From DASQPR01 sp963831705 (GTDB taxonomy: Bacteria > Actinomycetota > Actinomycetes > Mycobacteriales > Micromonosporaceae): DNA of 64,000 nt. The position numbers and the translations under genes are program-made. The stretch covers positions 62,001-126,000 of the forward strand of contig CAWHRE010000005.1 of NCBI GenBank assembly GCA_963831705.1, given 5' to 3'. Positions 34,415 through 42,740 of this stretch are shown here, piece after piece (the stretch's first letter is position 1; every line of letters starts with the position of its first letter). The notes under the pieces were generated by a model. The model worked only from the letters and a program-made list of their open reading frames with translations, had not been told where the DNA came from and searched no databases.

Positions 34415-35647
34415 TTATGCCTCTGAGAGCACCTGTGCGAGACGATCGACCGCCCAGTCGACCTCGTCCGCGGTAATGGACAGCGGCGGCGCCAGGCGGA
34501 TCGTGGAGCCGTGCGTGTCCTTCGCCAGGACGCCGAGCGCCATCAGCCGCTTGCTCGCCTCGCGGCCGCTCATGATGGCCGGGTCGATATCCACGCCGGC
34601 CCAGAGGCCGCGCCCGCGTACGGCGGTGACTCCGTGGCCGATCAGCGCGTTCAGCCGCGCGTGCAAGCGCTCACCCATTTCTGCTGCCTGCGCTTGGTAC
34701 TCGCCGGTGTTCAGCAGCGCGATCACGGAACGTGCCACGGCGCAGGCGAGCGGGTTCCCGCCGAACGTGGAACCGTGCTCGCCCGGCTTCAGTACGCCGA
34801 GAACCTCAATCGAGCCGGCCACCGCCGACACCGGAACGACGCCGCCACCGAGCGCCTTGCCCAGGATGTACATGTCCGGCACCACGCCCTCGTGCTCGAC
34901 CGCGAAGTTCTTGCCGGTCCGGCCGAGGCCGGACTGGATCTCATCGGCGATGAAGAGCACGTTGCGCTCGGCGGTCACGGCTCGGACGCCGGCCAGGTAG
35001 CCGGCCGGCGGCACGATCACGCCGGCCTCGCCCTGGATCGGTTCGATCATCACCGCGACGGTGTGCGCGTCGATCGCGTCGGTGAGCGCGTCCAGGTCGC
35101 CATAGGGCACAACCACGAACCCCGGGGTGTACGGGCCGAAGTCGTCCCGCGCGTCCGGATCGGTGGAGAAGCTGATGATCGTGGTGGTACGGCCATGGAA
35201 GTTGTCCGCCGCGACAATGATCTTCGCCTGCCCGTCTGGTACGCCCTTGACCAGGTAGCCCCACTTCCGGGCCAGCTTGATCGCGGTCTCGACGGCTTCC
35301 GCGCCGGTGTTCATCGGGAGCACGAGATCGGTGCCGCAGAGCGTCGCCAACTCGTGGCAGAACGGCCCGAACTGGTCGTGTACGAAGGCCCGGCTGGTCA
35401 ACGTGACCCGGTCGAGCTGCTCGTGCGCGGCCGCGATCAGCTGCGGGTGCCGGTGGCCGAAGTTCAGCGCCGAATAGCCGGCCAGGCAGTCGAGGTACCG
35501 CCGCCCGTCCACGTCGGTGACCCAGACGCCGTCGGCCTCGGCGATCACGACCGGCAACGGGTGATAGTTGTGCGCCGTGTACGCCTCGGCCTCTTCCAGC
35601 GCAGGGGTGGTGAGATCGGTCGTTGCCGGGTTCACAGTCGTCGTCAC
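34415..35647 (-). CDS. rocD: Ornithine aminotransferase
   Basis: 410 residues, a class III PLP aminotransferase that moves the delta-amino group of ornithine to 2-oxoglutarate, giving glutamate semialdehyde. Marks are LDCLAGYSALNFGHRHP, MNTGAEAVETAIKLARKWGY, the cofactor aspartate in FIADEIQSGLGRTG and the Schiff-base lysine in LGKALGGGVVPVSA. GTG 35647 has GGAGGT seven bases upstream and overlaps the stop of the dimethylargininase-like gene (GTGA), so they are translated together. The pair is found also in mycobacteria. Start codon choice is firm. Confidence 0.94.
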   Translation of the reverse strand: MTTTVNPATTDLTTPALEEAEAYTAHNYHPLPVVIAEADGVWVTDVDGRRYLDCLAGYSALNFGHRHPQLIAAAHEQLDRVTLTSRAFVHDQFGPFCHELATLCGTDLVLPMNTGAEAVETAIKLARKWGYLVKGVPDGQAKIIVAADNFHGRTTTIISFSTDPDARDDFGPYTPGFVVVPYGDLDALTDAIDAHTVAVMIEPIQGEAGVIVPPAGYLAGVRAVTAERNVLFIADEIQSGLGRTGKNFAVEHEGVVPDMYILGKALGGGVVPVSAVAGSIEVLGVLKPGEHGSTFGGNPLACAVARSVIALLNTGEYQAQAAEMGERLHARLNALIGHGVTAVRGRGLWAGVDIDPAIMSGREASKRLMALGVLAKDTHGSTIRLAPPLSITADEVDWAVDRLAQVLSEA

Positions 35648-36453
35648 GGTCGTACCTCCAGGGTGCAGCACTTCGGGCCGCCGCCGGCCTTGAGCAGTTC
35701 AGACATGTCGACGGGCACCGGCTCGTACCCCTTAGAGGTTAGTTGAGCCGCGAGACCGGCGGCCTGTACGGGCAGGACGACCCGTCGGCCGTCGGAGGCC
35801 GCATTGAGACCGAGGACGGTGGCGTCCTCGATCGATGCGTGGATCGCGTCCGGGAAAAGCCGGGCCAGCACTTGCTGGCTACCCGCGGAGAACGCCTCCG
35901 GCAGGTACGCGATCTGCGGTCGCTCGCTGTCCGGGTCTCGGTGCAGGACACACAGCGCCGTGTCGAGGTGGTAGAACCTCGGGTCGACGAGCTGCAGCGT
36001 GATCACGGGCCGGCCGAACAGTTCCTGCGCCTCGGCGTGCGCCGCGAGGTCGGTCCGGAAGCCCGTACCGGCGAGCAGGTAATCGGTGGTGAGGAGCATG
36101 TCGCCCTCGCCCTCGTTGGTTGCCTTGGCGGCCTGCGTCCGGTAGCCCGCACGCGCGAACCAATCGAGATAGGCCGGCCCTTCGGCCGCACGCTCCGCGA
36201 ACGTGAACGAGACGCCGAGCACGGTACCGTCCACCATCGTGGCGCCGTTGGCGGCGAAAACCATGTCCGGCAGCCCGGGGATCGGGTCGATGAACTCAAC
36301 CGTGTGCCCGAGCGACTGGTACGTCTCGACGAGTTTCGTCCACTGGCTGATCGCGAGGTCCGCGTCTACCGGTGCGGCCGGGTCCATCCACGGGTTGATG
36401 GCGTAGTCCACCGCGAAATACGTCGGTCGGCACATCAGGTAATGCCGGCTCAT
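35644..36453 (-). CDS. ddaH: Dimethylargininase-like amidinotransferase-fold hydrolase
   Basis: 269 residues of the guanidine-modifying superfamily. It has CRPTYFAVDYAINPWMD at the N-terminus, FAANGATMVDGTVLG, the GEGDMLLTTDYLLAGTGFRT block with substrate-binding acids, the catalytic His in RFYHLDTALCVL, and the nucleophile region GGGPKCCTLEVRP at the end. DDAH converts methylarginines to citrulline; bacterial relatives next to rocD may act on arginine or a related amidine to supply ornithine. ATG 36453. The symbol is by family; the true substrate is not certain. Confidence 0.88.
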   Translation of the reverse strand: MSRHYLMCRPTYFAVDYAINPWMDPAAPVDADLAISQWTKLVETYQSLGHTVEFIDPIPGLPDMVFAANGATMVDGTVLGVSFTFAERAAEGPAYLDWFARAGYRTQAAKATNEGEGDMLLTTDYLLAGTGFRTDLAAHAEAQELFGRPVITLQLVDPRFYHLDTALCVLHRDPDSERPQIAYLPEAFSAGSQQVLARLFPDAIHASIEDATVLGLNAASDGRRVVLPVQAAGLAAQLTSKGYEPVPVDMSELLKAGGGPKCCTLEVRP

Positions 36454-36611
36454 GAAGCCTCCACTCGGGTCGCGCTGAGGTACCGCACTGAAGTAACTGT
36501 CGGTATTGCTCGACGTTATTCGGTGAAGACCCGCGAGAGCAGGGGCAGATCATGCGCCTATGTGGTGAATCATTGCGTAGTCGGCCGAGGTGGCGGCGAT
36601 CTGTTAATGAA

Positions 36612-36815
36612 CTAGATGAGTTGGCGCCAGCGATGCGGGCCGGAGAGGAGTGCCCGGACGCGATCCATCGCCGCGTCCTCGTCGTCGAACTCGCGCCAGT
36701 GGCTCCGGGGCGGGCTTCCCCCGAGGCGGATCTCCATCCACCACTGACCTCCGTCTTCGTACAGCAGGACGGCCGCGCCGGATTCCGCTATACACCAGTG
36801 TTTACGCCGTTCCAC
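36612..36815 (-). CDS. Small hypothetical protein, 67 residues
   Basis: GTG 36815 opens a frame with ERRKHWCIAESGAAVLLYED, GGQWWMEIRLGG and SHWREFDDEDAAMDRVRALL. The balanced composition and the pattern of a beta hairpin followed by a helix look like a real protein. Its family is unknown to me. The frame is open far upstream into the GH3 gene; only this part is free of overlap. No ribosome site is clear. Confidence 0.45.
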   Translation of the reverse strand: MERRKHWCIAESGAAVLLYEDGGQWWMEIRLGGSPPRSHWREFDDEDAAMDRVRALLSGPHRWRQLI

Positions 36816-36987
36816 GCTGCGTATTAGAACACACGTTCGAGCATGGTCACATCTCGACACGCGCGCGCGGTTCAGGAAATAACTGCAAGGTTTCTTGACT
36901 ATTAACCTTCGCACTGTCAACAATGTTTTCTGTTGCCGGCCGTTTACGGGGGGCCGCTCATTTACGCGATCGTGGAGGAAGCCAGCG

Positions 36988-38523
36988 ATGGACCGACGTC
37001 TGTACCGTCTGGCTGACGCCGTGTTGTCGCCCGGCTTCGTGGGGATCACCCCGCCCGACTGGATCAATCGCCGGGTGAGCGAAGGACTCGGATCGGTCAC
37101 GCTGTATGCGCGGAACATCGTCGATCCCGCACAGATTGCGTCGCTTAACGCCGCGCTGCGGGCGGAATCCGCCGACGTGATCATCGCGATCGACGAGGAA
37201 GCGGGCGACGTCACCAGGCTCGAAGCGCACACCGGTAGCTCTCGGCCCGGCAATCTCGCGCTCGGCACCGCCGACGACGTCGAACTCACCGCCTCGGTCG
37301 CCCGCCACCTCGGCCTGGAGCTCGCGTCGCTGGGCGTGACGCTCGACTTCGCGCCGGACGCCGACGTCAATTCAAACCCGAACAACCCGGTGATCGGCGT
37401 ACGCGCATTCGGCTCGGACTCCGAGCTGGTCGCACGGCATACCGCCGCGTGGATTCGTGGTCTCCAGTCGGCCGGCGTAGCCGCGTGCGCGAAGCATTTC
37501 CCCGGTCACGGGGACACCGGAGTCGACTCGCACCATGACGTACCGGTGATCACCGCCGATCGCGCCGCGCTCGACGCGTGCGAGCTGCCGCCCTTTCGGG
37601 CCGCCATTGCCGCCGGTGTCAAAGCGATCATGACCGGCCACCTGGTCGTCCCGGCGATCGACCCGGATCGTCCGGCGACCCTTTCCCGGGCCATCCTGAC
37701 CGATCTCCTGCGCGGCGAACTCGGCTACGACGGTCTGATCGTGACGGATGCGATCGAGATGCAGGCGGTGGCCCGCCAGTACGGCCTGGCCGGCGCGACC
37801 GTGGCCGCGGTCGCCGCAGGTGCCGACCTGGTGTGTGTCGGCGGCGAATTGGCCGGCGAGGAGACCGCTGCCGGGTTGCGCGACGCGATCGTTGAGGCGG
37901 TCCGGTCCGGCCTGCTTCCCGAAGAACGTCTCGCCGATGCCGCGAGCCGCGTCGCCGCGCTCGGCGCCTGGTCACGCCAGCAACGCAGCCTGCCGAGGGC
38001 ACCGCTGGGCGGATCGCACCCGGGTCTCCCGGCGGCGCGCCGTGCACTGCGCGCGCACGCGGCCGCCACGGCGCCGTGGCCGTTGACCAGTCCGGCGTAC
38101 GTGGTCGAGCTGTCACCGGACATGAACATGGCGATTGCGCCCGAGACGCCCTGGGGCGTCCTGGCACCGCTGCGCGACCTGATGCCCGGGACCGACGGCG
38201 TACGCGTACCGGCTCCCGAATTCGAAGGCGACTCGGCGGTCGGCGCCGCGATCGATGCCGCTCTGCGGGCGGCGGCGGGTCGACCGCTGGTGCTCGGCGT
38301 CCGGGACGCGCACCGGCATGGATGGATGTCCGCCGCGGTACGGCAGGCGCTGGCCACGCGCCCGGACGCGATCGTGGTGGAGATGGGCGTACCGGGGACG
38401 CCGGTGGCCGCGAACCAGATCTCGACGTACGGCGCCTCAACGGCATGTGCAACCGCGGCAGCCGAACTTCTGGCCGGCGTAGTCCCCACCGGCATCCTGG
38501 CCGCCCCGCTACTCCCCGCGTGA
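36988..38523 (+). CDS. Glycoside hydrolase family 3, beta-N-acetylhexosaminidase-like
   Basis: 511 residues. The N-terminal barrel matches NagZ-type GH3 enzymes: PGFVGITPPDWI, IAIDEEAGDVTRL, KHFPGHGDTGVDSHHDVP (with the loop histidine acting as acid/base) and the nucleophile Asp254 in VTDAIEM. A C-terminal domain of about 170 residues follows, longer than in NagZ itself, as in actinobacterial NagZ/Nag3 homologues. It should remove GlcNAc from wall fragments or chitin oligomers. There is no signal peptide, so it is cytosolic. ATG 36988 has GGAGGAAG at good distance. A TTGACT box at 36895-36900 may be its -35. Confidence 0.93.
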   Translation: MDRRLYRLADAVLSPGFVGITPPDWINRRVSEGLGSVTLYARNIVDPAQIASLNAALRAESADVIIAIDEEAGDVTRLEAHTGSSRPGNLALGTADDVELTASVARHLGLELASLGVTLDFAPDADVNSNPNNPVIGVRAFGSDSELVARHTAAWIRGLQSAGVAACAKHFPGHGDTGVDSHHDVPVITADRAALDACELPPFRAAIAAGVKAIMTGHLVVPAIDPDRPATLSRAILTDLLRGELGYDGLIVTDAIEMQAVARQYGLAGATVAAVAAGADLVCVGGELAGEETAAGLRDAIVEAVRSGLLPEERLADAASRVAALGAWSRQQRSLPRAPLGGSHPGLPAARRALRAHAAATAPWPLTSPAYVVELSPDMNMAIAPETPWGVLAPLRDLMPGTDGVRVPAPEFEGDSAVGAAIDAALRAAAGRPLVLGVRDAHRHGWMSAAVRQALATRPDAIVVEMGVPGTPVAANQISTYGASTACATAAAELLAGVVPTGILAAPLLPA

Positions 38524-38529
38524 CCCATC

Positions 38530-38596
38530 AACCCCGCAACATCACGGATGCTGCGGGGTTGGAGATCCGATAAGACGACAACATCCGTGATGTTGC
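38530..38596 (+). terminator. Overlapping, mutually exclusive hairpins after the GH3 gene
   Basis: Hairpin A: AACCCCGCA (38530-38538) with TGCGGGGTT (38552-38560), loop 13. Hairpin B: GCAACATCACGGATG (38536-38550) with CATCCGTGATGTTGC (38582-38596), a perfect 15-bp stem. The two share bases 38536-38550 and cannot form together. They sit between convergent genes, so one of them is probably the terminator. Confidence 0.8.
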
Positions 38597-38624
38597 GTGG
38601 ATCATGGGGCTGGAGCGAGCCGGG

Positions 38625-39635
38625 CTAGAGGCGGACGATCATTTTGCCGGTGTTGTCGCCGCGCAGTACGCCCAGGAATGCGTCAGGCGTGTTCTCCAGG
38701 CCGTCGACGATTGTCTCGTCACACGTGATGCGACCGTCCCGCAACGCGGCACCGACCTCGGCGATGAACTGCGGCATCTGTGCCATGTGGTCGGTGACGA
38801 TGAATCCGCGCAGCGTCAGCCGCTTGCCGATGATCATCGCCATGTTCGTCGGACCCGGTGCCGCCGACGTCGCGTTGTATTGATCGATCGCGCCACAGAT
38901 CGCGGCCCGCCCGAACGGCTTCAACGAGTAGATCGCGGCCGTCAGGTGATCGCCGCCGACGTTGTCGAAGTAGACGTCGATCCCGTCCGGTGCGGCTTCG
39001 CGGAGCAGGTCGCGTACCTTGCCGCTCTTGTAGTTGAAGGCCGCGTCGTAGCCGTACTTCTCGATGCACGTGGCGACCTTCTCGTCCGACCCGGCGCTAC
39101 CGATCACGCGCCCGGCGCCCCGGAGCTTCGCGAGCTGGCCGACCACGGATCCGACCGCACCGGCCGCGCCCGAGACGAACACGGTGTCGCCCGGCTTGAA
39201 CTGTGCGATGTCGAACAGGCCGATCCAGGCGGTGAAGCCGGTCGTACCGAGCGCGCCCAGATAGACCGACGGCGTCTCGACGATGCGCGGATCGACGACC
39301 GTGACGTGCTTCGCCTTCACCAGTGCGAGATCGCGCCAGCCACCCATGTGCAGCACGGTCGAGCCGACCGGTACGTCCGCGCTGCCGGACGCGATCACCT
39401 CGCCGATCGCACCGCCTTCGAGCGCGTGGCCGACCTTGAACGGCGGGACGTAGCTCGGCACGTCGTTCATCCGGCCACGCATGTACGGGTCGACCGACAT
39501 GAAGGTATTGCGTACCAACACTTGATCCGGTCCTGGTTCGTCCAGCTCGACCTCGGCGAACTCGAAGTTCTCGGCGGTCGGCCATCCGTGCGGTCGGCTC
39601 GCGAGACGGATCTCTCGGCTGGTCTGCGTGGTCAT
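38625..39635 (-). CDS. NADPH-dependent oxidoreductase of the MDR family (CurA-like)
   Basis: 336 residues, zinc-free medium-chain reductase. The family features are FMSVDPYMRGRM, GHALEGGAIGEVIAS, LGTTGFTAWIGLFDIA, the dinucleotide-binding SGAAGAVGSVVGQLAK, DVYFDNVGGDHL and a CGAIDQYN segment. CurA and alkenal/one reductases reduce alpha,beta-unsaturated carbonyls with NADPH. ATG 39635 has AGGGAG eight bases upstream. It is divergent from the methyltransferase gene at 39715. Confidence 0.93.
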   Translation of the reverse strand: MTTQTSREIRLASRPHGWPTAENFEFAEVELDEPGPDQVLVRNTFMSVDPYMRGRMNDVPSYVPPFKVGHALEGGAIGEVIASGSADVPVGSTVLHMGGWRDLALVKAKHVTVVDPRIVETPSVYLGALGTTGFTAWIGLFDIAQFKPGDTVFVSGAAGAVGSVVGQLAKLRGAGRVIGSAGSDEKVATCIEKYGYDAAFNYKSGKVRDLLREAAPDGIDVYFDNVGGDHLTAAIYSLKPFGRAAICGAIDQYNATSAAPGPTNMAMIIGKRLTLRGFIVTDHMAQMPQFIAEVGAALRDGRITCDETIVDGLENTPDAFLGVLRGDNTGKMIVRL

Positions 39636-39714
39636 GTGCGGCTCCCTGACTTCATCGTCGACTACGGTCCTTACCGTAGGCGGGCTCATTCCCGCGGTTA
39701 CTGGAGGGTAGGGA

Positions 39715-40536
39715 ATGCGCATCACCAGCCGCAACGCCCGCTTTCAGGTCTGGCAGTCATTGCTGACCAACAGGCAGAAGCGCCAGCGTGAGGGCTCCTT
39801 TCTGGTCCACGGTGTGCGCCCGATCACGCTCGCCATCGAGGCCGGCTGGCCGATCCGGACGCTGCTCCACAACGGCGATCATGCGTTGTCGGCGTGGGCG
39901 CGGTCGATGCTCGACGGCGTATCGGCCGAGCAGATTGCGATGTCCGGCGAGCTGATGCACGAGCTCGGCGAGAAGACCGACGAGGCGCCCGAGCTGATCG
40001 CGGTCGCGACACTGCCCGCCGACGACCTGGCGCGATTGTCGCGGTCCACCGAACCGCCGGCCGCCCAGCCGCTTGGCGTCGTGTTCGATCGACCGACAAA
40101 CCCCGGGAACATCGGCACATTGGTACGCTCAGCCGACGCCTTCGGAGCCACATTCGTGCTGGTCACCGGGCATGCCGCCGACCCGTACGACCCACGTTCG
40201 GTGCGTGCTTCGGCAGGCTCGCTGTTCGCCGTCCCGATCGTCCGGGTGCCGTCGCACGCCGAGGTGCTCGGGTGGCTCGACGTGCTGGACGTGCGGCCGT
40301 TGCTGGTCGCGACCGACGAAACTGGTGCGGTGGAGATCGCCGACGTCGACCTGTCCGGGCCGACCGTACTTTTGGTCGGCAACGAGACGGTCGGCCTGTC
40401 GGCGGCGTGGCGAGCGGCGGCCGACGTGACCGCGAGCATCCCGATGACCGGTACGGCCAGCTCGCTTAACGCCGCCAGTGCGGCGACGGTGGCCCTGTAC
40501 GAGACGGCACGCCAGCGCCGCCGCTTGATTGGGTAG
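39715..40536 (+). CDS. SpoU/TrmH-family RNA 2'-O-ribose methyltransferase
   Basis: 273 residues. The N-terminal substrate-binding domain (NRQKRQREGSFLVHGVRPI) is followed by the knotted SPOUT domain with motif 1 NPGNIGTLVRSADAFGA, motif 2 LLVGNETVGLS and motif 3 IPMTGTASSLNAASAATVALYE. It methylates a ribose in rRNA or tRNA using SAM; which nucleotide is not evident. ATG 39715 follows GGAGGGTAGGGA. Confidence 0.93.
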   Translation: MRITSRNARFQVWQSLLTNRQKRQREGSFLVHGVRPITLAIEAGWPIRTLLHNGDHALSAWARSMLDGVSAEQIAMSGELMHELGEKTDEAPELIAVATLPADDLARLSRSTEPPAAQPLGVVFDRPTNPGNIGTLVRSADAFGATFVLVTGHAADPYDPRSVRASAGSLFAVPIVRVPSHAEVLGWLDVLDVRPLLVATDETGAVEIADVDLSGPTVLLVGNETVGLSAAWRAAADVTASIPMTGTASSLNAASAATVALYETARQRRRLIG

Positions 40537-40827
40537 TGATGCGCACGCCATAGCGTGCCAGCGCCACACAATCATGCGCGCCGACACAAAAGATCTTGGA
40601 ATGAACAGCGAGCGGCGTGTTCATTCCAAGATCTCAGGACCGGTTGGTCCGTGTGCCTGGCGCGGCGCGGCCCTCGTTGTACGTTGCGAGATGCCCCGCC
40701 TCCGTTGAGCCGCACCGAGGTTCGGGCGGCTCCGGAGCTCCGCAACGTACAGGTAAGACCACTTACAGATAACAGCGTCTCGCATGCGCGTTGCAGAAAT
40801 GTTGCAGTCCGCTCCGGTGACGGGCGG
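40537..40827. other. Convergent intergenic region
   Basis: About 290 bases between two stops. It holds the perfect hairpin at 40591-40634 and, before it, a short GCACGC/GCGTGC inverted repeat. From 40690 to 40800 nothing is recognised. Confidence 0.5.
40591..40634. terminator. Perfect 17-bp hairpin between convergent genes
   Basis: AGATCTTGGAATGAACA (40591-40607) and TGTTCATTCCAAGATCT (40618-40634), loop 10. It lies between the stops at 40536 and 40828. Unlike most hairpins here the stem is AT-rich. Terminator function is inferred from position. Confidence 0.75.
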
Positions 40828-41820
40828 TTACTCGCCGGACGACTCGATCACGTGGGTCGGAGTTCCGTGTACGGCCGGGATGGAACCGAGCCGACCGGCC
40901 TGGTAGTCCTCGAACGCGGCGAGCACCTCGGCCTTCGTGTTCATCACGAACGGGCCCATGAACGCGATCGGCTCGCGAATCGGCTTGCCGCCGAGCAGCA
41001 GCACGTCGAGATTCGGTGAGCGCGACTCCTGCTGGGCGTCAGCGGTGATGGTCAGCGTGTCGCCGGCGCCGAACACGGCGAGTTGTCCCATCTGGAACGG
41101 CCGCCGCTCGCTGCCGACACTGCCGTGACCGGCCAGCCCGTACGCGAGCGCATTGAACTCCTTGTTCCACGGGATCGTCATCTTGGCGCCCGGGCTCAGC
41201 GTCGCGTGGATCATGGTCATCGGCGTGTACGTCGTTCCGGACCCGACGTGCCCGTCCAAATCACCCGCGATCACACGTATCAGCGTTCCACCGTCTTCGG
41301 TGGTGACCAGTGCGGCGTCGTGTGATCCGATGTCCTGGTAGCGCGGCGGCACGAACTTCTGCGCGCGGGGCAGGTTCACCCAGAGCTGGATGCCGTGGAA
41401 CAGGCCACCGCTGAGGACGAGCGACTCGGGCGGCGTCTCGATGTGCAAAATGCCGGCACCCGCCGTCATCCACTGCGTATCGCCGTTCGTGATCACGCCG
41501 CCACCACCGTTCGAGTCCTGGTGGATGAACGTGCCGTCCATGATGTACGTGACCGTCTCGAATCCACGGTGTGGGTGCCACGGAGTGCCCTTCGGCTCAC
41601 CCGGCGCGTACTCGACCTCGCCCATCTGATCCATGTGCACGAACGGGTCGAGGTCCGAAAGATCGACTCCGGCGAACGCGCGCCGGACCGGGAATCCTTC
41701 GCCCTCGAAGCCGGAGGGTGCCGTCGTGATGCGCTTGACGTGGCGCTCGTGCGTGGAGCCCGGGTCGAACCCGACGATCCGCGGAAGAACGGTGATATCG
41801 GAGACGGTTACCGCTGGCAT
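40828..41820 (-). CDS. Pirin family protein
   Basis: 330 residues, two cupin domains. The metal site is in the first (WHPHRGFETVTYIMDG and then a HQDSNGG...GDTQWMTAGAGILH motif with His and Glu). GLFHGIQLWVNLP and a C-terminal pirin domain with PIREPIAFMGPFVMNT complete the match. Bacterial pirins are described as quercetin dioxygenases or as regulators of metabolic enzymes. ATG 41820 has AGGAGGT five bases upstream, a firm start; the frame is open 13 codons further. Confidence 0.93.
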   Translation of the reverse strand: MPAVTVSDITVLPRIVGFDPGSTHERHVKRITTAPSGFEGEGFPVRRAFAGVDLSDLDPFVHMDQMGEVEYAPGEPKGTPWHPHRGFETVTYIMDGTFIHQDSNGGGGVITNGDTQWMTAGAGILHIETPPESLVLSGGLFHGIQLWVNLPRAQKFVPPRYQDIGSHDAALVTTEDGGTLIRVIAGDLDGHVGSGTTYTPMTMIHATLSPGAKMTIPWNKEFNALAYGLAGHGSVGSERRPFQMGQLAVFGAGDTLTITADAQQESRSPNLDVLLLGGKPIREPIAFMGPFVMNTKAEVLAAFEDYQAGRLGSIPAVHGTPTHVIESSGE

Positions 41821-42051
41821 GGGAACCTCCTGGACTGAATGCCTAGTAGCGAACACCATACCAAAACACTTGCGTAAGCAAATAATTCCCGGGAGGCGAC
41901 GCCTTACGGCGCTGAGGTCTCCTCGTGCGCCACCGGCTCCTCCTCGGCTGCCACATTCCAGAGGAATGAAGGCGTGACCTGAGGCGGCGTACCGAAGACG
42001 CGATACGTACCGGCTTCGTTCGTCCGCGTGGGCGCGGGCCGCGCCGGGCCG

Positions 42052-42657
42052 TCAGGCTCCAGCAACATCGCGGTACGCAACGAGTGCGGCCGCAGCAACG
42101 GATCCGAAAAACCGGCGGCACCTCTTTCGCCGGCGAGACGCCTTCGGGACCGAAGCCCTGGCTTTCGCCCGCGCGGTCGCCGTCGGAGCGGCCGCCGCGT
42201 GGGCAGCCGCTGCCGGAGCGGCAACGCCGGCGCGCCGGGCGGCGCGGGCCGTCGCGGACAACGCTGCGAACGGATGCGACTCCGCGCCATCGTGAACGGC
42301 GAGCGCCGCGATCACCTCGGCCGGCAACGGTTCCGGCAGCGCTGACAAACGCGACGACTCCTGCGAATCACCGGCAGCCGAAGCAAAGGACAAGGCATTG
42401 GGCGAGGCAGTAGGCGAAGCAACGATTGTCATGCCGAGCCTCTCCGCTACGTCCGGAAGCTGGCTGGGCTCGACCACGTACACGATGTCCCGCCGTCGTA
42501 GCGGCCACAACAGAAAGTGCGTACCCACCGACGCTCCCCCGAAACTGCCGTCCGCGCTCTCGTGTTGCGTCGCCGTCCACATCGCACCGCCGCAGAGATT
42601 CGCCAGCACCGCTATGGCGACCAGAACGATTCCCACCAGGATCCGAGCAACGCGCAT
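42052..42657 (-). CDS. Unknown exported or membrane-anchored protein; 3' end uncertain
   Basis: About 201 residues from ATG 42657 (GGAAGG seven bases before). A signal peptide or anchor covers residues 3-26 (VARILVGIVLVAIAVLANLC). A conserved-looking part follows (GTHFLLWPLRRRDIVYVVEP, LPDVAERLGMTIVAS), then an Ala/Arg-rich stretch. The end as written, RRRKRCRRFFGS and on, is odd. In the other two frames the DNA down to 41904 reads more like protein (for example EVPPVF, then SDPLLRPHSLRTAMLLEPDG and TNEAGTYRVFGTPP), so a frameshift in the region 42090-42180 is suspected. Family not recognised. Confidence 0.6.
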   Translation of the reverse strand: MRVARILVGIVLVAIAVLANLCGGAMWTATQHESADGSFGGASVGTHFLLWPLRRRDIVYVVEPSQLPDVAERLGMTIVASPTASPNALSFASAAGDSQESSRLSALPEPLPAEVIAALAVHDGAESHPFAALSATARAARRAGVAAPAAAAHAAAAPTATARAKARASVPKASRRRKRCRRFFGSVAAAALVAYRDVAGA

Positions 42658-42740
42658 GGCCATACCTTCCGCCGCTGTGGATCACGATATAACGGCCAAA
42701 AGACGCATTCGACGCAAAACTCGCGATCATGTTGACACGG

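Noticed and set aside
34511..35746. Open frame of more than 400 codons opposite rocD
   Set aside because: Shadow of rocD and ddaH, with low-complexity Arg/Val composition and no motif.
36885..36900. CAAG-gttt-CTTG next to TTGACT as an operator of the GH3 gene
   Set aside because: The arms are only four bases and no good -10 follows at the right distance; too weak to call.
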